Shown here: piece by piece, positions 24,419 through 36,115 of the stretch
How the letters are laid out: each line of letters begins with the position of its first letter
Numbering within the stretch: the stretch's first letter is position 1
Assembly (NCBI GenBank): GCA_948567375.1
Contig: OX419758.1
Location: 44,335,001 to 44,399,000, forward strand
Length of the DNA: 64,000 nucleotides
DNA from: Lunularia cruciata
Taxonomy: Eukaryota > Streptophyta > Marchantiopsida > Lunulariales > Lunulariaceae
Direction of reading: 5' to 3'
The notes under the pieces: model-generated
Database searches by the model: none
Told to the model about the DNA's origin: nothing
What the model saw: only the letters and a program-made list of their open reading frames with translations
Position numbers and translations under genes: made by a program

Positions 24419-26102
24419 CAGGGATAGTTTATGAGCACCTTAGAGATTGCTTCTAGGCAGAGGATCCTTCTAGTGGTTTTACCGAGTTGTTTTAGAGGAG
24501 ACATTCCTATGTCTATTAGTTGGGTGTTAGGTGCTAGTCAACTTCTCGTGATGGAGAAGGACACAAGAGGCATTAGACCGATTGTTATTGGAGAGATCTT
24601 TTTGCATTTGGTCAGTCGTACCATTGTCCTTCAACATCATTCTCACTTTTGACAACACCTTAGTCCACATCAATTTGGAATAGCTACACCTGGAGGATGT
24701 GAGGCTATATCTCTAGGCATTAGAGCACTCCTAGATATCCATCCGGAGTGGATCGTCCTATAGGTGGATGTTGAGAATGCTTTTAATAGCGTCTCATGTT
24801 GTAATACCAAGGGTTAGCCATATGATCTAGATGTGAAATTTGGTTTGGTAACATCTAGAATGATGTTATACATGATGGTCAAAATAGATCAGATAGAAGT
24901 ATCACCAAAAGAGTACTTCTACTAATAGGGCAGAAACCGAAATAGACTTGAGAACCTTAGAACCAATAGCTAGACATATGATTTAAAGGTGAGAATTGGT
25001 TTGGTAACATCTGGAAGGATGTTACACATGATGGACTAAACAGATCAGAAAGAGGTATCACCAAAAGGGGACTTCTACTAATAGAGTAGGAACCGAAATA
25101 TGCTTGAAATCTTTGAAGGCAATTTCGGAGGCCTAAACGGATGAATTAGGCCTCGAAAATGTGCAGTTCCCCCCCCCCCCAACGGAGGAAAGGCTGGCCT
25201 TCCCTCCCCCCTGGTTTGTCTCATCGAGAGCTTTCCAACGGTACCTTACTCATGTGATTTTGAGATTCCTACAGGAAGATTCCCTAAAAGATTCCCTCCG
25301 GTCAAAGCTCGTTTGACCAACCAGATAGGACCTAGACCAGACAGGTCACCCATCCAAGTAAGTAATCCAAGGGTGGAGCTTGCTGACATGTCACCTATCT
25401 GTGTCCCTAATCCTATGGTGGAGCTTCCTTGGAGGAGATCATCTTTGTCTATATAATAAAGAGAAGGTGCTCCCTTGGGGCATCGAATGTTTGAGTGTGC
25501 AATCTGTGTTTTCTCTTTTCTCTTGTCCTCGGAGCATTACACATGTGCATCCATATTTAGAGAGCTTAGGGAGGTTGGTGGATCCTTGGCGAGTCTCATT
25601 CCTTTTGTGCGGTCTTTTTATGGCTCTCCTACTTCCCTTTACTACCAGCATGGTGGTTCACAGGAGGGAGTCACCGTCTTGGAGTCAGATGTTGGTACAC
25701 GTTAGGGAGATCCTTTGGGGGGGCCCTTATTTTACCATGGCTCACTTTAGAGCTCTCCTATCTACTACTTTGGCCATGCCAGTTGTGTATTTCCTTCCTT
25801 GGCAGATGATACACACATCGTAGGCCATGTAGATCAGATTAGGCAGGCCTTTGACTACTTGACTACCGAGCTACATCTAGTAGGCTTGAGAGTCAAGGTG
25901 TCAAAGTGTAAGGCATGGTCCCCTTTAGGTATCCCTCCCCACCTTCAACTTCCAGAGGGGTGTATCACATCCACAGATGGACTTTGTGTTCTCAGAGTGC
26001 CAGTAGGATCGGAGGATTTTGTCACTCGCTTCTTAGACGCTGCCCTTGCAGAGGATGTTCTCCATGTGGATGACCTTCTATTCCTAGGAGATCTGTAGGT
26101 GG
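24419..26102 (+). pseudogene. LINE copy B reverse transcriptase, split and broken
   Basis: The N-terminal polymerase block is KDTRGIRPIVIGEIFLHLVS (about 24,560-24,620), followed by PHQFGIATPGGCEA and a VDVENAFNSVS strand ending at the LTR (24,799). After the LTR, coding resumes near 25,547 with FRELREVGGSLASLIPF. It reaches GTR-stop-GDPLGGPLF, where the first base after GTR gives TAG in place of an expected glutamine CAG. The catalytic LADDTHIVG lies at about 25,800. Thumb and connector sequence continues to a TAG near 26,097. The active-site aspartates survive, but in-frame stops and the LTR make it non-functional. Confidence 0.8.
24800..25541 (+). mobile_element. solo LTR, TGTAATAC family, copy 3
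   Basis: TGTAATACCAAGG...GCATTACA, flanked by perfect 5-bp duplications CATGT (24795-24799 and 25542-25546). Length is 742 bp. TATATAATAAA at 25450-25460 gives plus orientation, opposite to copy 2, so copies 2 and 3 form an inverted pair 386 bp apart. It contains a run of 12 C (25169-25180) where the other copies have a shorter mixed tract. Confidence 0.93.
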
Positions 26103-27363
26103 CATTTGGTATATTCTCTTCCAGTATTGCTCGTCGACCATCCTGCCTCATCTGTACAATTCCTCCCTCACCGTCCTTCCTACCACATCTGAGAGCATTT
26201 GATAGGAGGATTATGGGAGTCTTTGGTGATATTATTGGACCAAGGACCTTTGAGTGTGTGATAGGGGATTTGGCACGTAGACAGACGGCTCTGCCGATCT
26301 CATGTGGTGGGGTTGGCTTGCTTTCTATGAAGGAGACGACACCTATAGCATTTTTGGGTAGTTGGGCTCTCTCGGCACCCCTACTTTCCTCTCGTTTTGT
26401 GGTTGCTGATAGGCCGGTTTTGGAGAATTATGTGATAGAGGTGGAGGGAGGATCATTTTCTCTCCAGACATTATTGCGGCAGATGAGAGATGGTCTATCC
26501 CCACGAGCACAAGAGGATTTTCCACTCTTTGCTTCACTATCATCAGATTTGACTAGAGGTTTACAGTCTTCTTTGATGGAGCGACAATGTGAGCATACGC
26601 TACATTCTCTCTTAGTTGACTCGTCCATTCCTCAAGCTACTAGAGCGCGTCTATGCTCTTGCTCCGGCAAGGATGCAAGCTCTTGGATCCTAGCTTGACC
26701 GTGCATTAGGGCTTTCTGACTTGCACCAGCTAATTTCTCTACAGCGATGAGGTTTTGCCTAGGTTTGGTCCACCCATCTGCATCTTCATTACTCACTTGT
26801 GAGTGTGGCTCTACACTAGATGCAGCAGCGGTCCACATGACATGGTGTCCTTTTGGAGGACGGAGGATAGCTACCCATGATGCCATTAGAGACATAGTGT
26901 TTGCTATGGCACGAGAGAGTGGATACTTGGCTTGACGGAGCGTTCCTATGCCTTGCAAACGACATGTGTCAGGGCAGACTTATACTTAGTCCAAGATGAT
27001 CAGGTGACAATAGCGGATGTCGTGGTTACGGACCCTACACAGGATACAATTTCAGAGGGAGTGATTACCCATCCCCTTGGATGGGCGGCGAGTGCAGCAG
27101 TAGGTCGCAAGGTCTCCAAGTATAGGGGCATGCAGCGAGGTCACCTCTTTGTTCCTCTAGCCTTGGAGTTATATGGAGCGATGGACACGGCATTTGACAC
27201 ATTTGTTAGGGAGTGCGCGAGAGTTTATTATGTTAGGCGTTAGGGGGTACCATTCTCACTCTCATACTTTGTAGTATATTTTAGACAGTGTGTGTCCATT
27301 GCTCTACAGAGTGCAGTGGCTGGTACAATCCATAGGAGAACAATCACATTAGGTGATGTTTAA
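26102..27363 (+). pseudogene. LINE copy B C-terminal region: zinc site and endonuclease-like domain
   Basis: A 199-codon frame (26,099-26,698) holds the connector. The next frame carries CECGSTLDAAAVHMTWC at 26,798-26,848, a C-x-C-x9-H-x3-C site, then an R-I-A-T-H-D block. A shifted frame (26,932-27,243) contains VRADLYLVQDD and TIADVVVTDP, resembling the core of restriction-like endonucleases in R2-type LINEs. Coding similarity then passes the stop at 27,241 through VSIALQSAVAGTIHRRTI (about 27,292-27,345). At least three frame breaks are present. Confidence 0.7.
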
Positions 27364-27489
27364 TCGGATGCTCTCGTTGTGTGTAGACTGGACGACTTAC
27401 ATAGCTCGGATATCTTAGGACCGGTGGGCAGATTTCTAGTATGGACTCTATTGTCCATATGGACTCTATTGACTCTATCGGATTATACT

Positions 27490-27760
27490 AAGCCCCATGT
27501 TACCTTTTTTTCTCTCTCCCTTGTGCGGCCTGATGGGGGTCTTCCCATCCTTCGTTTTTCCTACGCGGTCGCCTTTTTGAGATGCTTCTATTGTCTCCAC
27601 TTGTCTGCTTTGGAGCATGGGTCCATTTTACGTTCTATGTTTTATCCTTGCACGGTGGCTTGATGAGGACTTCCCATACTCCTTGTTGTCCTAGGCGGTC
27701 GCCCTTTTCTTGGTTGCTTTTCTGTCTCCACCACACAGGCAAATATACTTGTGCCCAAAG
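27490..27760 (-). repeat. tandem pair of GGCGACCGCGTAGGA-core repeat
   Basis: Two units about 140 bp apart each run, on the plus strand, from a GG-CTTGATG or GG-CCTGATG block through TCTTCCCAT to TACGCGGTCGCC or TAGGCGGTCGCC. Each is followed by TGTCTCCAC. They lie 130 bp past the end of LINE copy B coding and are best read as its 3' untranslated region, duplicated in tandem. Confidence 0.55.
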
Positions 27761-30600
27761 ATTTGGTCTCTGCGTTGTACCTCTCAATGGTGACATATAT
27801 TGCTGAATGATCCTGCCGGACTTGTTCGTGTTGTTACGTCTCTCACTTTATTACACGTGTCATGAAAGTTATTATATTGATACTAGTCGGTGCCTGTCGT
27901 CCCCGACTGGGCAAGGGCAGTGCCGGGTGTTATCCCCCGTACCTAATCCGCGTCCTTAGTCGGACAGTGTCCTCCGGACATAATGAAAGAAAGCGGATAA
28001 TTTCGAGCCCCATTCGTAAGAACCGGTTTTCTCCGGCAACGCTTAAACGTTGACGTTATGCCAAAAAGTCTCTTATGACTGTCCATGCCCCGTCGTCTCC
28101 CACATGGAAAGGCAATTCCCGGTGACTAAACTAAACGGCAACATCTTCCAGCTAGGATTGGGAGCGTCGTACCAACGGAGTGAGGGTCCTCGGACTATCA
28201 AGTACTCGCACAATCAGGACTGGTCGCAAGACACGGACCGACAGAATTCTGTTATAGAAGTAGATTGTAAGTTTGATGTGGGATCAGAGTATTGTAAGAA
28301 TGTCTAAATTTTGGAATTGATGGGTTACTTGTTTACACAAAGAATTGTGAATACGTGAAAATATCTTGCATAGAAAGAGACGAATCAGCGGTATCTGTAC
28401 AGAGACTAACCAAACCCCACGCGACCAAACAGTCTTGACCACGAATAGAATATAGTGACTAGTTCTCGTAACGAAATGTAGACCTCATAAGAAATATTAT
28501 TATGATTGTTCTTAGGAATATTTTCACCTTCGTGGAAACTGACAAGCAAACCCTGGTTCAATAACACTTTAATTTAGAAAATTATGGAATAACAACGGGA
28601 GTAAGTGACGGATTACCGAGATGATCGATACAGATAATAAAGGGTTCAATACATTGGGATTACGAGTATAAGAGTTGACTCCCTAAATAAAATTATGGAT
28701 ACATGTAAATTATGAAACAATAATTATGACGAATCTGAAATTCTCTTTTGATATTTGTTTAAATCTTAGATTTGACTAAATAATAAATAGTTCACTTGTT
28801 CCAAAATCATGGACATACATCTACTCAAAATTTTACATTTCATAGGTATCCATTAAAAAGATATAGAAATCCTCGAACCTGCTGTCAAAATGAACGAATT
28901 AATTAAAATCTGACAATGGAGTTCCTAGAAAATTTCAAGATGAGTACCTAACAAAGGAATGAACTTTAACTTTATGGAAGTAGAACGATCTCTTATTAAA
29001 GTTTACAAGTCACCTAGCGCCGCATCCCATAAACTTTACAAGAACACCCATAAAATCAATATAAATTCGCTGTTGATTTTTGTAAATGGCCAATCGAAAC
29101 CGAACAATATTAGTGGATTTTGGTATGTGGAGGTCTTTAACCCTAATTTGCTTTACTTCTCCTTTTCTACTTTTGTGAAGAAGCCATGGTCCTTACTTTC
29201 TCGGGATCTTCTGTGAATGCATTGAGTTGGTACCTCGTCACGTTCACCGTCACATGGATGGCTTGAACATGCTTAGTACTTGATCGATACTAAAACACAT
29301 TTCGTTTGGGGATGGTTGAAGAATAGTCAAAGTTGCTCCAGGTTTTAAAATATTATATTCGTGAACAAGTCACCACTGTTATTCGTGTAGAGTCCTGCTG
29401 TCCACCAGGGTGGTCCAAGTCCTAGTAATTCATAAAAGGGCACATCTATCCGCATGCGTGAATATGTGGAGATGGTGTAGCGTGTGAGCATGGACTGCTG
29501 CATAACTTGAGATCTAAGTCTGTTCAAATACGGTGTCACGATAAATGGGCTATTTAGGCAAAGCATGAATGGTGATTATGGAATCACGTTACTCTTCTCC
29601 TCAATTATATCAATCCAGTAAGACTACAATGTTGAGGAAATTAAAAATCTCACTTTAGAGGATAAGAACAATTCCTATGATGAGATCCCGTGAATTAAAA
29701 CCAATCGGATATCTTATTTTATTTCCGTTCGCAAATCTCAGGCTTGACTAGGAGTATTGGTACTGCTTTTAAATTGGTACAACTGTTTAGTAGGTAGCCT
29801 GACTAGAAAACGGTGTTCTATCCATTATGAGTTGATTAGGGGTTTCAGATATTTTTTTTTTCCTGACCCGTAGATATTCGCAAAAGTTATAAAAGTTTTA
29901 TGGGTAGAGCGTGGGAGTACATTCAAATATAACGGCCAAAGTTCACAGTCGTAGAAAAATTTATGGGTGATCTAAAACGCGACCCATAGCTTTTCGGACC
30001 CATAGACTTCGGGTCGCCCGTAAAATCCTATCGTTTAGATTCAAAATATAGATAATCAAAATTTAGCTTTAAAATTTCAAACTCTAAAGTTTTACTGGAT
30101 TTTTCCAATTTCCATTTTTACTGGATGTTTCCTCTCTATGATATCCATCTAATATTTATGGATGTCATTAAAAGTCCGGAAGAATCCGTCGATCCAAAAC
30201 CCTTTGTTAAAAGGCGCTTCCATGAAATCTTTGATGGATGGAAAAACTTATCAAGGACAAGAATTTGGGTTGATCCTTTCTCTTTGGATTCCTTATAACT
30301 CGTAAATTTTACTAGTCACTAAAAACATGACCTGTGAAATTTTATATTAGTAGGAATATTATCCATAAAATTTACGTACCCCATCACACATCCATTGTAG
30401 ATTTTAAAGACTCCCATTTAAATGATTTAAAAATTTTTGATGGATACACATCAAATGTTATATGAAAACCTCTATCAAAGATTAAAATTTTTATTTTTAG
30501 ATTCTTGGTACCCAAAAAATATTAGGGTTTAAATTTATGAGAAAATTGAAGATATGTAACCTCATAGTCTATTACAGCTACGGATCACCTCTTAGATTAC
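27761..30600. other. CpG-richer spacer, no gene recognised
   Basis: Open frames of 63-94 codons occur (for example 28,050-28,307) without recognisable domains. The phrase TTTATGGGT and its complement recur (about 29,900, 29,958, 29,987), as they do at 37.1-37.3 kb and 22.3 kb. This may be diverged mobile DNA, but I cannot name it. Confidence 0.5.
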
Positions 30601-31279
30601 ATATAGTTTTTTTATAGGTGGGATTTTCCAGAATGCCCTATTAAAAAAAAGATATTCTCCAAAATACCCCCAGCACCAAAAGTTATTACCATAATCCTTT
30701 CCTTGCTCAACCCCTTCAACTCATGCGGCGCTGCCATAATATCTCCAATAAATTGACACACAAAGTGACATGAGTGCACAGCTTCAACTTGCAGAGTGCT
30801 TCGACAATATGGTGCCTTTTGCATGCGCTTGAAAGCTTACTCCCTTCCACACAATGCTCCTTACTTTTGAAGAAGAATGAGCCCAGCAAGTGTGTTGCAA
30901 TTTGTCCTTCTGCCCGCACACAATCACAAAGTCTTGTTGGCTCAAAGAGAGGTAGTGATGAGGGACTTCAATTGACTAGAAGTAAATTGCGCATCTCATT
31001 GCAAATCTGAGGTGTGGCTTTCTCGTAGGGGTTACAAAATGGAACGATGGTTTTGTTTATGTGTGCAACATAAACCTCAAGCACTCACCATATTGTACAG
31101 TGGTGGTAAGGCACACTACAAAGGCAGTCCAACAAGTTGCAGCTTTATTTTTTGGCACCTTTTCCATGGTTATGCTCGATGACATGCACATTCTTGGTGA
31201 TTGTGATGTGTGGGTCCTGTATCAAACTGCATGGAAAGCATTGGTTGGCAAAGGATGCTAGTTGCAACATGATGCAACA

Positions 31280-32690
31280 TGCAACATCAATGCCTCTTTT
31301 CAATGCATCACAATGTACCTCAATCAGTTTGTGCCAATAGTTAATATTTTAGCCTTCAAAAGAACAACAGACACGGAATTCTTCCATTTATTTGCTTACC
31401 CATGGCCATCTCAAGTAGCATTTGAGCATTGTAGGCCAACCACCATCCTTGCCACCTCAAAAATAACTCTGGAGGTATTGTGATGTCAGCTTGTGCATAT
31501 GGTGGTACAAGGACAATTATCTCTTGCCATTGCGATAACAAACCTTGAGAACCATGAAAATTGGACATTTTTCATGGAAAATCTCAAGAGTGCAATTCTG
31601 TCTACAAATACCATAAGTATGACCATCATGCATGACCAAGAAAAGGGGCTCCATAATGCACAGAAGAATTTTCTCTCGTTGTCTAATGAGTCAATCTGTG
31701 TGTTTCATTTGGAGAAGAATGATAATACAAGGTTCAAGACTAAACTTGGTGGAAAGATTTGACGAGCAGCCAAGGCAACCACAACACTCTTTATAGTGTC
31801 ATGGAAGATGGAGGATTGAAGCACTATGCCATGACATATACACATACTTGCAAGAAAGTGGCATGGAATGTTGGTCTATTGCCAAGTTCTTATACATCAC
31901 TTTGGTCTCATAGCTTCAAATTTAGTAGAATCCTTCAATTATTGGATGGAAAAGTTGTAGGATTTACCTCCACTAATGTTTCTTGTATGATAGATCTCTT
32001 TGGTAGCTAGCAAGTTGTTTGACTTGTACCAAAAATATACTGCTATGAATGAAGAGCTTCCCATCACAACTCAACATCAATTATACGCAAGTATCACAAT
32101 TGGAGCAAAGGAGTGAATAACTCAAGTGGATGAACTCAATTACAAAAGTCTCAATGTCAAAATATGAAAGAGAAGACTGGATGATTTGAGAAATCATACT
32201 TGCTCTTGTGGAGCATACAAATAGTTGCAATTTCCATGTTAACATGTTGCCGCTGCAATAGCCAAGTCACAATTGCCATTTGAAATATTCATGCATACTA
32301 GCTATTTGAGAATTTCAATGCTCTTGGTATATGCAAGTGCATTGCTTTAATTTACATCAACAACATAATTCTTCATGAGAAAACCATCCTATGGCAAGTT
32401 CATAAGAAGGCGGGCTGCCCTAAGACATTATGAATAATATTGCTTGGTGAAGGAGCAGAAGAAGACAAGCTTTTATGCAACATATGTGGTGTAAAAGGCC
32501 ATAATGAGAGGACCCATAACAGACTTCAAGTGGATGACACTACTAGATCATATCAACAAAATTCACTTCAAATAGTCCCTATTGAAGTACTAGACTAAGC
32601 ATCTTTACCAAAAAAAGCATAGGATAATGAAGTGCAAAGAATGTGGTGGTAGTCATTACAAGAAGACCACATGCAATGAAAGACAATAAA
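31280..32690 (+). pseudogene. MULE (Mutator-like) transposase relic
   Basis: Order and motifs fit a plant MuDR-type transposase. The segment VVQGQLSLAIAITNLENHEN (about 31,500-31,560) leads into NWTFFMENL. Next come IMHDQEKGLHNAQ (31,627 on; the aspartate fits the second catalytic D) and SNLVESFNYWMEKL (about 31,920; the glutamate fits the DDE motif). A SWIM zinc-finger relic C-x-C...C-x-H follows at 32,201-32,245, with two stops inside. Two terminal zinc knuckles are C-x2-C-x4-H-x4-H (from 32,476) and C-x2-C-x3-H-x5-C (from about 32,634). Frameshifts and stops are spread throughout. Bases 30,600-31,280 are likely N-terminal but too degraded to call. Terminal inverted repeats were not found. 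Confidence 0.75.
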
Positions 32691-32699
32691 TACAATTTA

Positions 32700-34480
32700 T
32701 TTTGCTTTAGAATGGTGACAGGTGGAACAATGAAACTTTAAATTAAACATGGTGCATTTTGGAGAATAGTTTTGTTAAGTAGCACATTTTGGAAAATTCT
32801 CCTTTTTATAGCTATGTGATCTTTACCCAAAGAAAAATTGAATCTTGGGGCATGTATATAAACTGTAATTTAAGCCCGCATTGATACTGAAGTTTGATAT
32901 GAGGCATGATAAAAGGTTCACATCTTTGACAATGAATCTATTATCCAATTGCAAAAGACATTTGACTGTAAAATCATATTTGTTGTATTTTAGTAGAAGA
33001 TAAATTATGGATGCCACTGGATAAAGTAGTTTTTATTGTAAAATTGGTCTAATCTGAATATCTGAGTATAACATAGATTTTTTTGTTAATTGCACCTTCT
33101 AGCTATCGCTTGAAAGACATTTGACATTATCACTTTATGCAATTGAATGGTCAACAAGAAAGAGAATAGAGGAGATGTTTCAAGACTAATAAGAACGTTA
33201 TGGTAGTAACTTATGAAATTTCAGATGTTCCATATGCATCCCAGCTTTCAAACCAAATGGATTTAGTACTAAATTTCTACTTCTTAAGTTGATAAGCAGA
33301 TCTTGAGTTTGGTAACGGATTTATGTAATATATGTTTTCTATTTGAGTGGAGGCAATATAAACTAGTATGAGGATACAAGAATATGTGTTTATAGAGTGT
33401 GGTAGTTTAGGTTATGTCTTTTCTTGGCTTAAGATGAAATTATTAGATAATGAATTCAGCATAAATCTCAATTGGTGTACTATAAAAAGCGTACCTTGAT
33501 GTGTTAGCTAAAATGCGGAAAACTCAAATTAGACCAATCCTAAGTTGAAGAGGTAAAGCATCAAGTACTCAAGGAGTTTCAGAGCTTTTAGACTTAGCTA
33601 GATCATTTGTGAACTAAATTAATACCTTTGAATCTAGAATTATATGAATAGTTTGGTAGGTTATAAACATCTACATCATGCAATCAAATTATGGTTCCTT
33701 ATAGAACCCAGCTATAGATGTCATTTCATAATGCAAAGTAGCAAATACTTGATTTTGATAGCTATTTTCAAGTGTAATTATTATAACACATGTAACCTCA
33801 CCATTCTTCCAAGTTGAACACAACAAAAAATTCTAATTATACTAACAAAGCTCCAAAACACACTTCTCCATCCTTGATAATATAATGATAAAATATTAGA
33901 TCAAGGTATGTGCTCTATTGTACATGTTCATAAGCAAGTCATGTTTTGGGTACTTCTAGGTAATGCTCACAAAAGAAACTACAAATTCAAGAATTCACAA
34001 GACATTTTGAGTCTATTATTTGTAATTATCCAAAAAAATATAGTTTCTCAGAAATCTTGTTTCTTACTTTACTATTAACGAATCATGATGTATTCATGTC
34101 ATTGATGGATAAAATCTTGATAAAAACTTCATATTTGGCTTTTTGGTATGAAACATACCAATATCAAGTAAGTTTCAAATCAATACTAAAAATTAACTTA
34201 AATCTAAACTAAAATCACCTCACAATAAGCTCAAATTTGATGATAACTTACCAAATCATCTAATCTATAATAGAGAATTAGTCACAAAGCACTTCATTTA
34301 CAATAATTAACTATTGTGACAAACAAAAGATCATTATGATCTAATAATTTGAGTTTTTTACTCTTTTGAAATTAGAGACCATGTCAAGGATATCTCTTTC
34401 ATGAAGAGTTTACTATAAGCATTCTTATATTCCTTGACTTTGTAGCCCAAGTAATATCAAAAATTTTCAAGGTGTATTTT
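32700..34480. other. no gene seen
   Basis: AT-rich DNA without recognised element or coding structure. Confidence 0.55.
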
Positions 34481-36115
34481 CTTTTCAAGGTGTGATGAGT
34501 CCTTCAACTTTTGAGAATAATTTTGGTCAACAAGGAAGTATTGCACTGTACTAATGCTCTTTGGAACTTTTGCATTCTTCTTCCATGATTCATTGTACAA
34601 TCCTACTACGTTGCATCCATACCAATCCTTTGCATTCTAATACCATGGCATAAAAATTAGGGAAGAATAAATATTAGCAAGATCTATATCGGTTGGTTAC
34701 TCTATCTTTGGTAAGCTTGGTAAACCAAAGCTTTCTTCTTCTCCTTGAATGGAAGCTTGTTATTGGGCAACTTCTTCACATCATTTTCTTCTTACACAAG
34801 AAATGTATCAATGAGATTCTAGACAAAATAAGGATTGAAAGGAAATAAACCTAATTTTAATAAAGTGAAATAAAGAACTTACCATAAGTTTCTTATAGGA
34901 CATTTAGTGCTCATGGAGCTTCTTCTCTGTGCATTCTTAAGGAAAAAAGGAAATTTAATGCATTTTCCCAGTACTTCACAATCAATATTGACATGTGAAT
35001 TTTGTCATGATACAAAGTACCTTATGAAAATGACATTCCTTGTATATCTCATCAATTGCAAGGTCTTTAGTAGCTAAATGTGTAATGGCATTAGGATAAT
35101 ATCATCTAGAACCTCTTACAAGGTCCAGAAGAAGTAAGACTACTCTATCTCTTTGTCTTTGCAAGGTTTACTTGATTTTGCTTTCTACCTCTTTACAATC
35201 CATTCTCTTTTAGAAATAGTCTACAATATGTCCCTTAGTTCCTACATTTTGTCTTCTTATTTGCCATGATTTCTTGAATTGGCTTTCTACTCCTTTCCAA
35301 CTCCTTCTTCCACTTATTGAAAGCCAATCATATAGCCCATAGCTCCTTGAAGGTATTCCATAAGACATTTTCAATGGAAAAGATAAATCTTTTCCAATAT
35401 GGACCTTTTCTTGATCTCCTAGATCTTGGTCACCAATGCTCTCTTCATGATTTGTGGCTTCTCCCCTACTTCTCTGAATATTGCTGGTTCTAGTGCTCAA
35501 TCTTTTGTTTATATTTCATCAATGGATAAAAGTGTTGATTTGCAATTGTCATTTATTGCAAATATCAATATATCCTGATAGTCTTTTAACTTTTATAGCC
35601 TGATATAGAAACGAAGGAACAGATTTTGAAGGAAATCAAAACAAGAAAACTTGTTGAGCACATGCAACTTTACCATCATTGTGTGGTTTAACTTTCCACC
35701 ATTATATGGATCAACCTTGCATCAATGAATATGCTTGTTGTAATTTACTAAGCCTATTACGCAATAGACAATGGGAACTTGAAAATTCATCCTTACCATT
35801 AAATGAAGAGTCATCTATGGGGTTAATGGTTTCAATTCTTCACAGGGATAGAGAACAAAATATCCTTCAGGTACTCTCACGGTATCTCTATAGCCTCACT
35901 CTCTTTGTTGCATAGACATCTTTTGGTCCTTATATTCTTAGGATTCATTGCTATCAAAAGCCCTTCATCTTCCTCCAACCTCCATCCAGTTGCTACCATC
36001 TTGGTATCATACTCTTTATCCATCTTCCACCATTTCTTGTAATGTACAAAGCGACCTATGTATCACCAAGTGGTGATCTTCTCCTTAAGAGCTATCTTGA
36101 CATGTTTCACTACAA
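34480..36115 (-). pseudogene. decayed multi-exon gene relic, unidentified (copy 2)
   Basis: The minus-strand reading shows coding-like blocks separated by intron-like stretches. The upstream block (36,115-35,900) contains KKWWKMDKEYDTKMVATGW and DEGLLIAMNPKNIRTKR. A 96-codon frame spans 35,500-35,210. A later block has LQRQRDRVVLLLLDLV (about 35,155). An exon ends with a splice donor G|GTAAGTTC at 34,882, equivalent to that in copy 1. Family unknown. Stops break most blocks. The copies at 8.8 and 34.5 kb share gene order and splice position over about 0.9 kb. Confidence 0.45.

Larger units (their letters stand above)
22761..27363 (+). mobile_element. LINE-type retrotransposon with two nested LTRs (copy B)
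   Basis: This is the most complete non-LTR element in the window. It is a single long polyprotein broken by stops, frameshifts and two LTR insertions at 23,702-24,413 and 24,800-25,541. Order: an N-terminal region, reverse transcriptase (24.5-25.8 kb), a connector, a C-terminal C-x-C-x9-H-x3-C zinc-binding site (26,798-26,848), and a D-V-V-V-containing endonuclease-like stretch (about 27,020). Coding similarity continues past the stop at 27,241 to about 27,360. A C-terminal zinc site followed by an R-x-D...D-V-V-V pattern suggests a restriction-like endonuclease lineage and not an N-terminal APE endonuclease; that is inference. The reverse transcriptase looks like a low-copy lineage I associate with non-flowering plants. 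Confidence 0.85.

Noticed and set aside
24800-25541. interpretation of the 0.7-kb family as DNA transposons (MITEs)
   Set aside because: The TG...CA ends, 5-bp duplications and an internal TATA box fit LTRs better; an 8-bp terminal inverted repeat alone is too short to favour a MITE.
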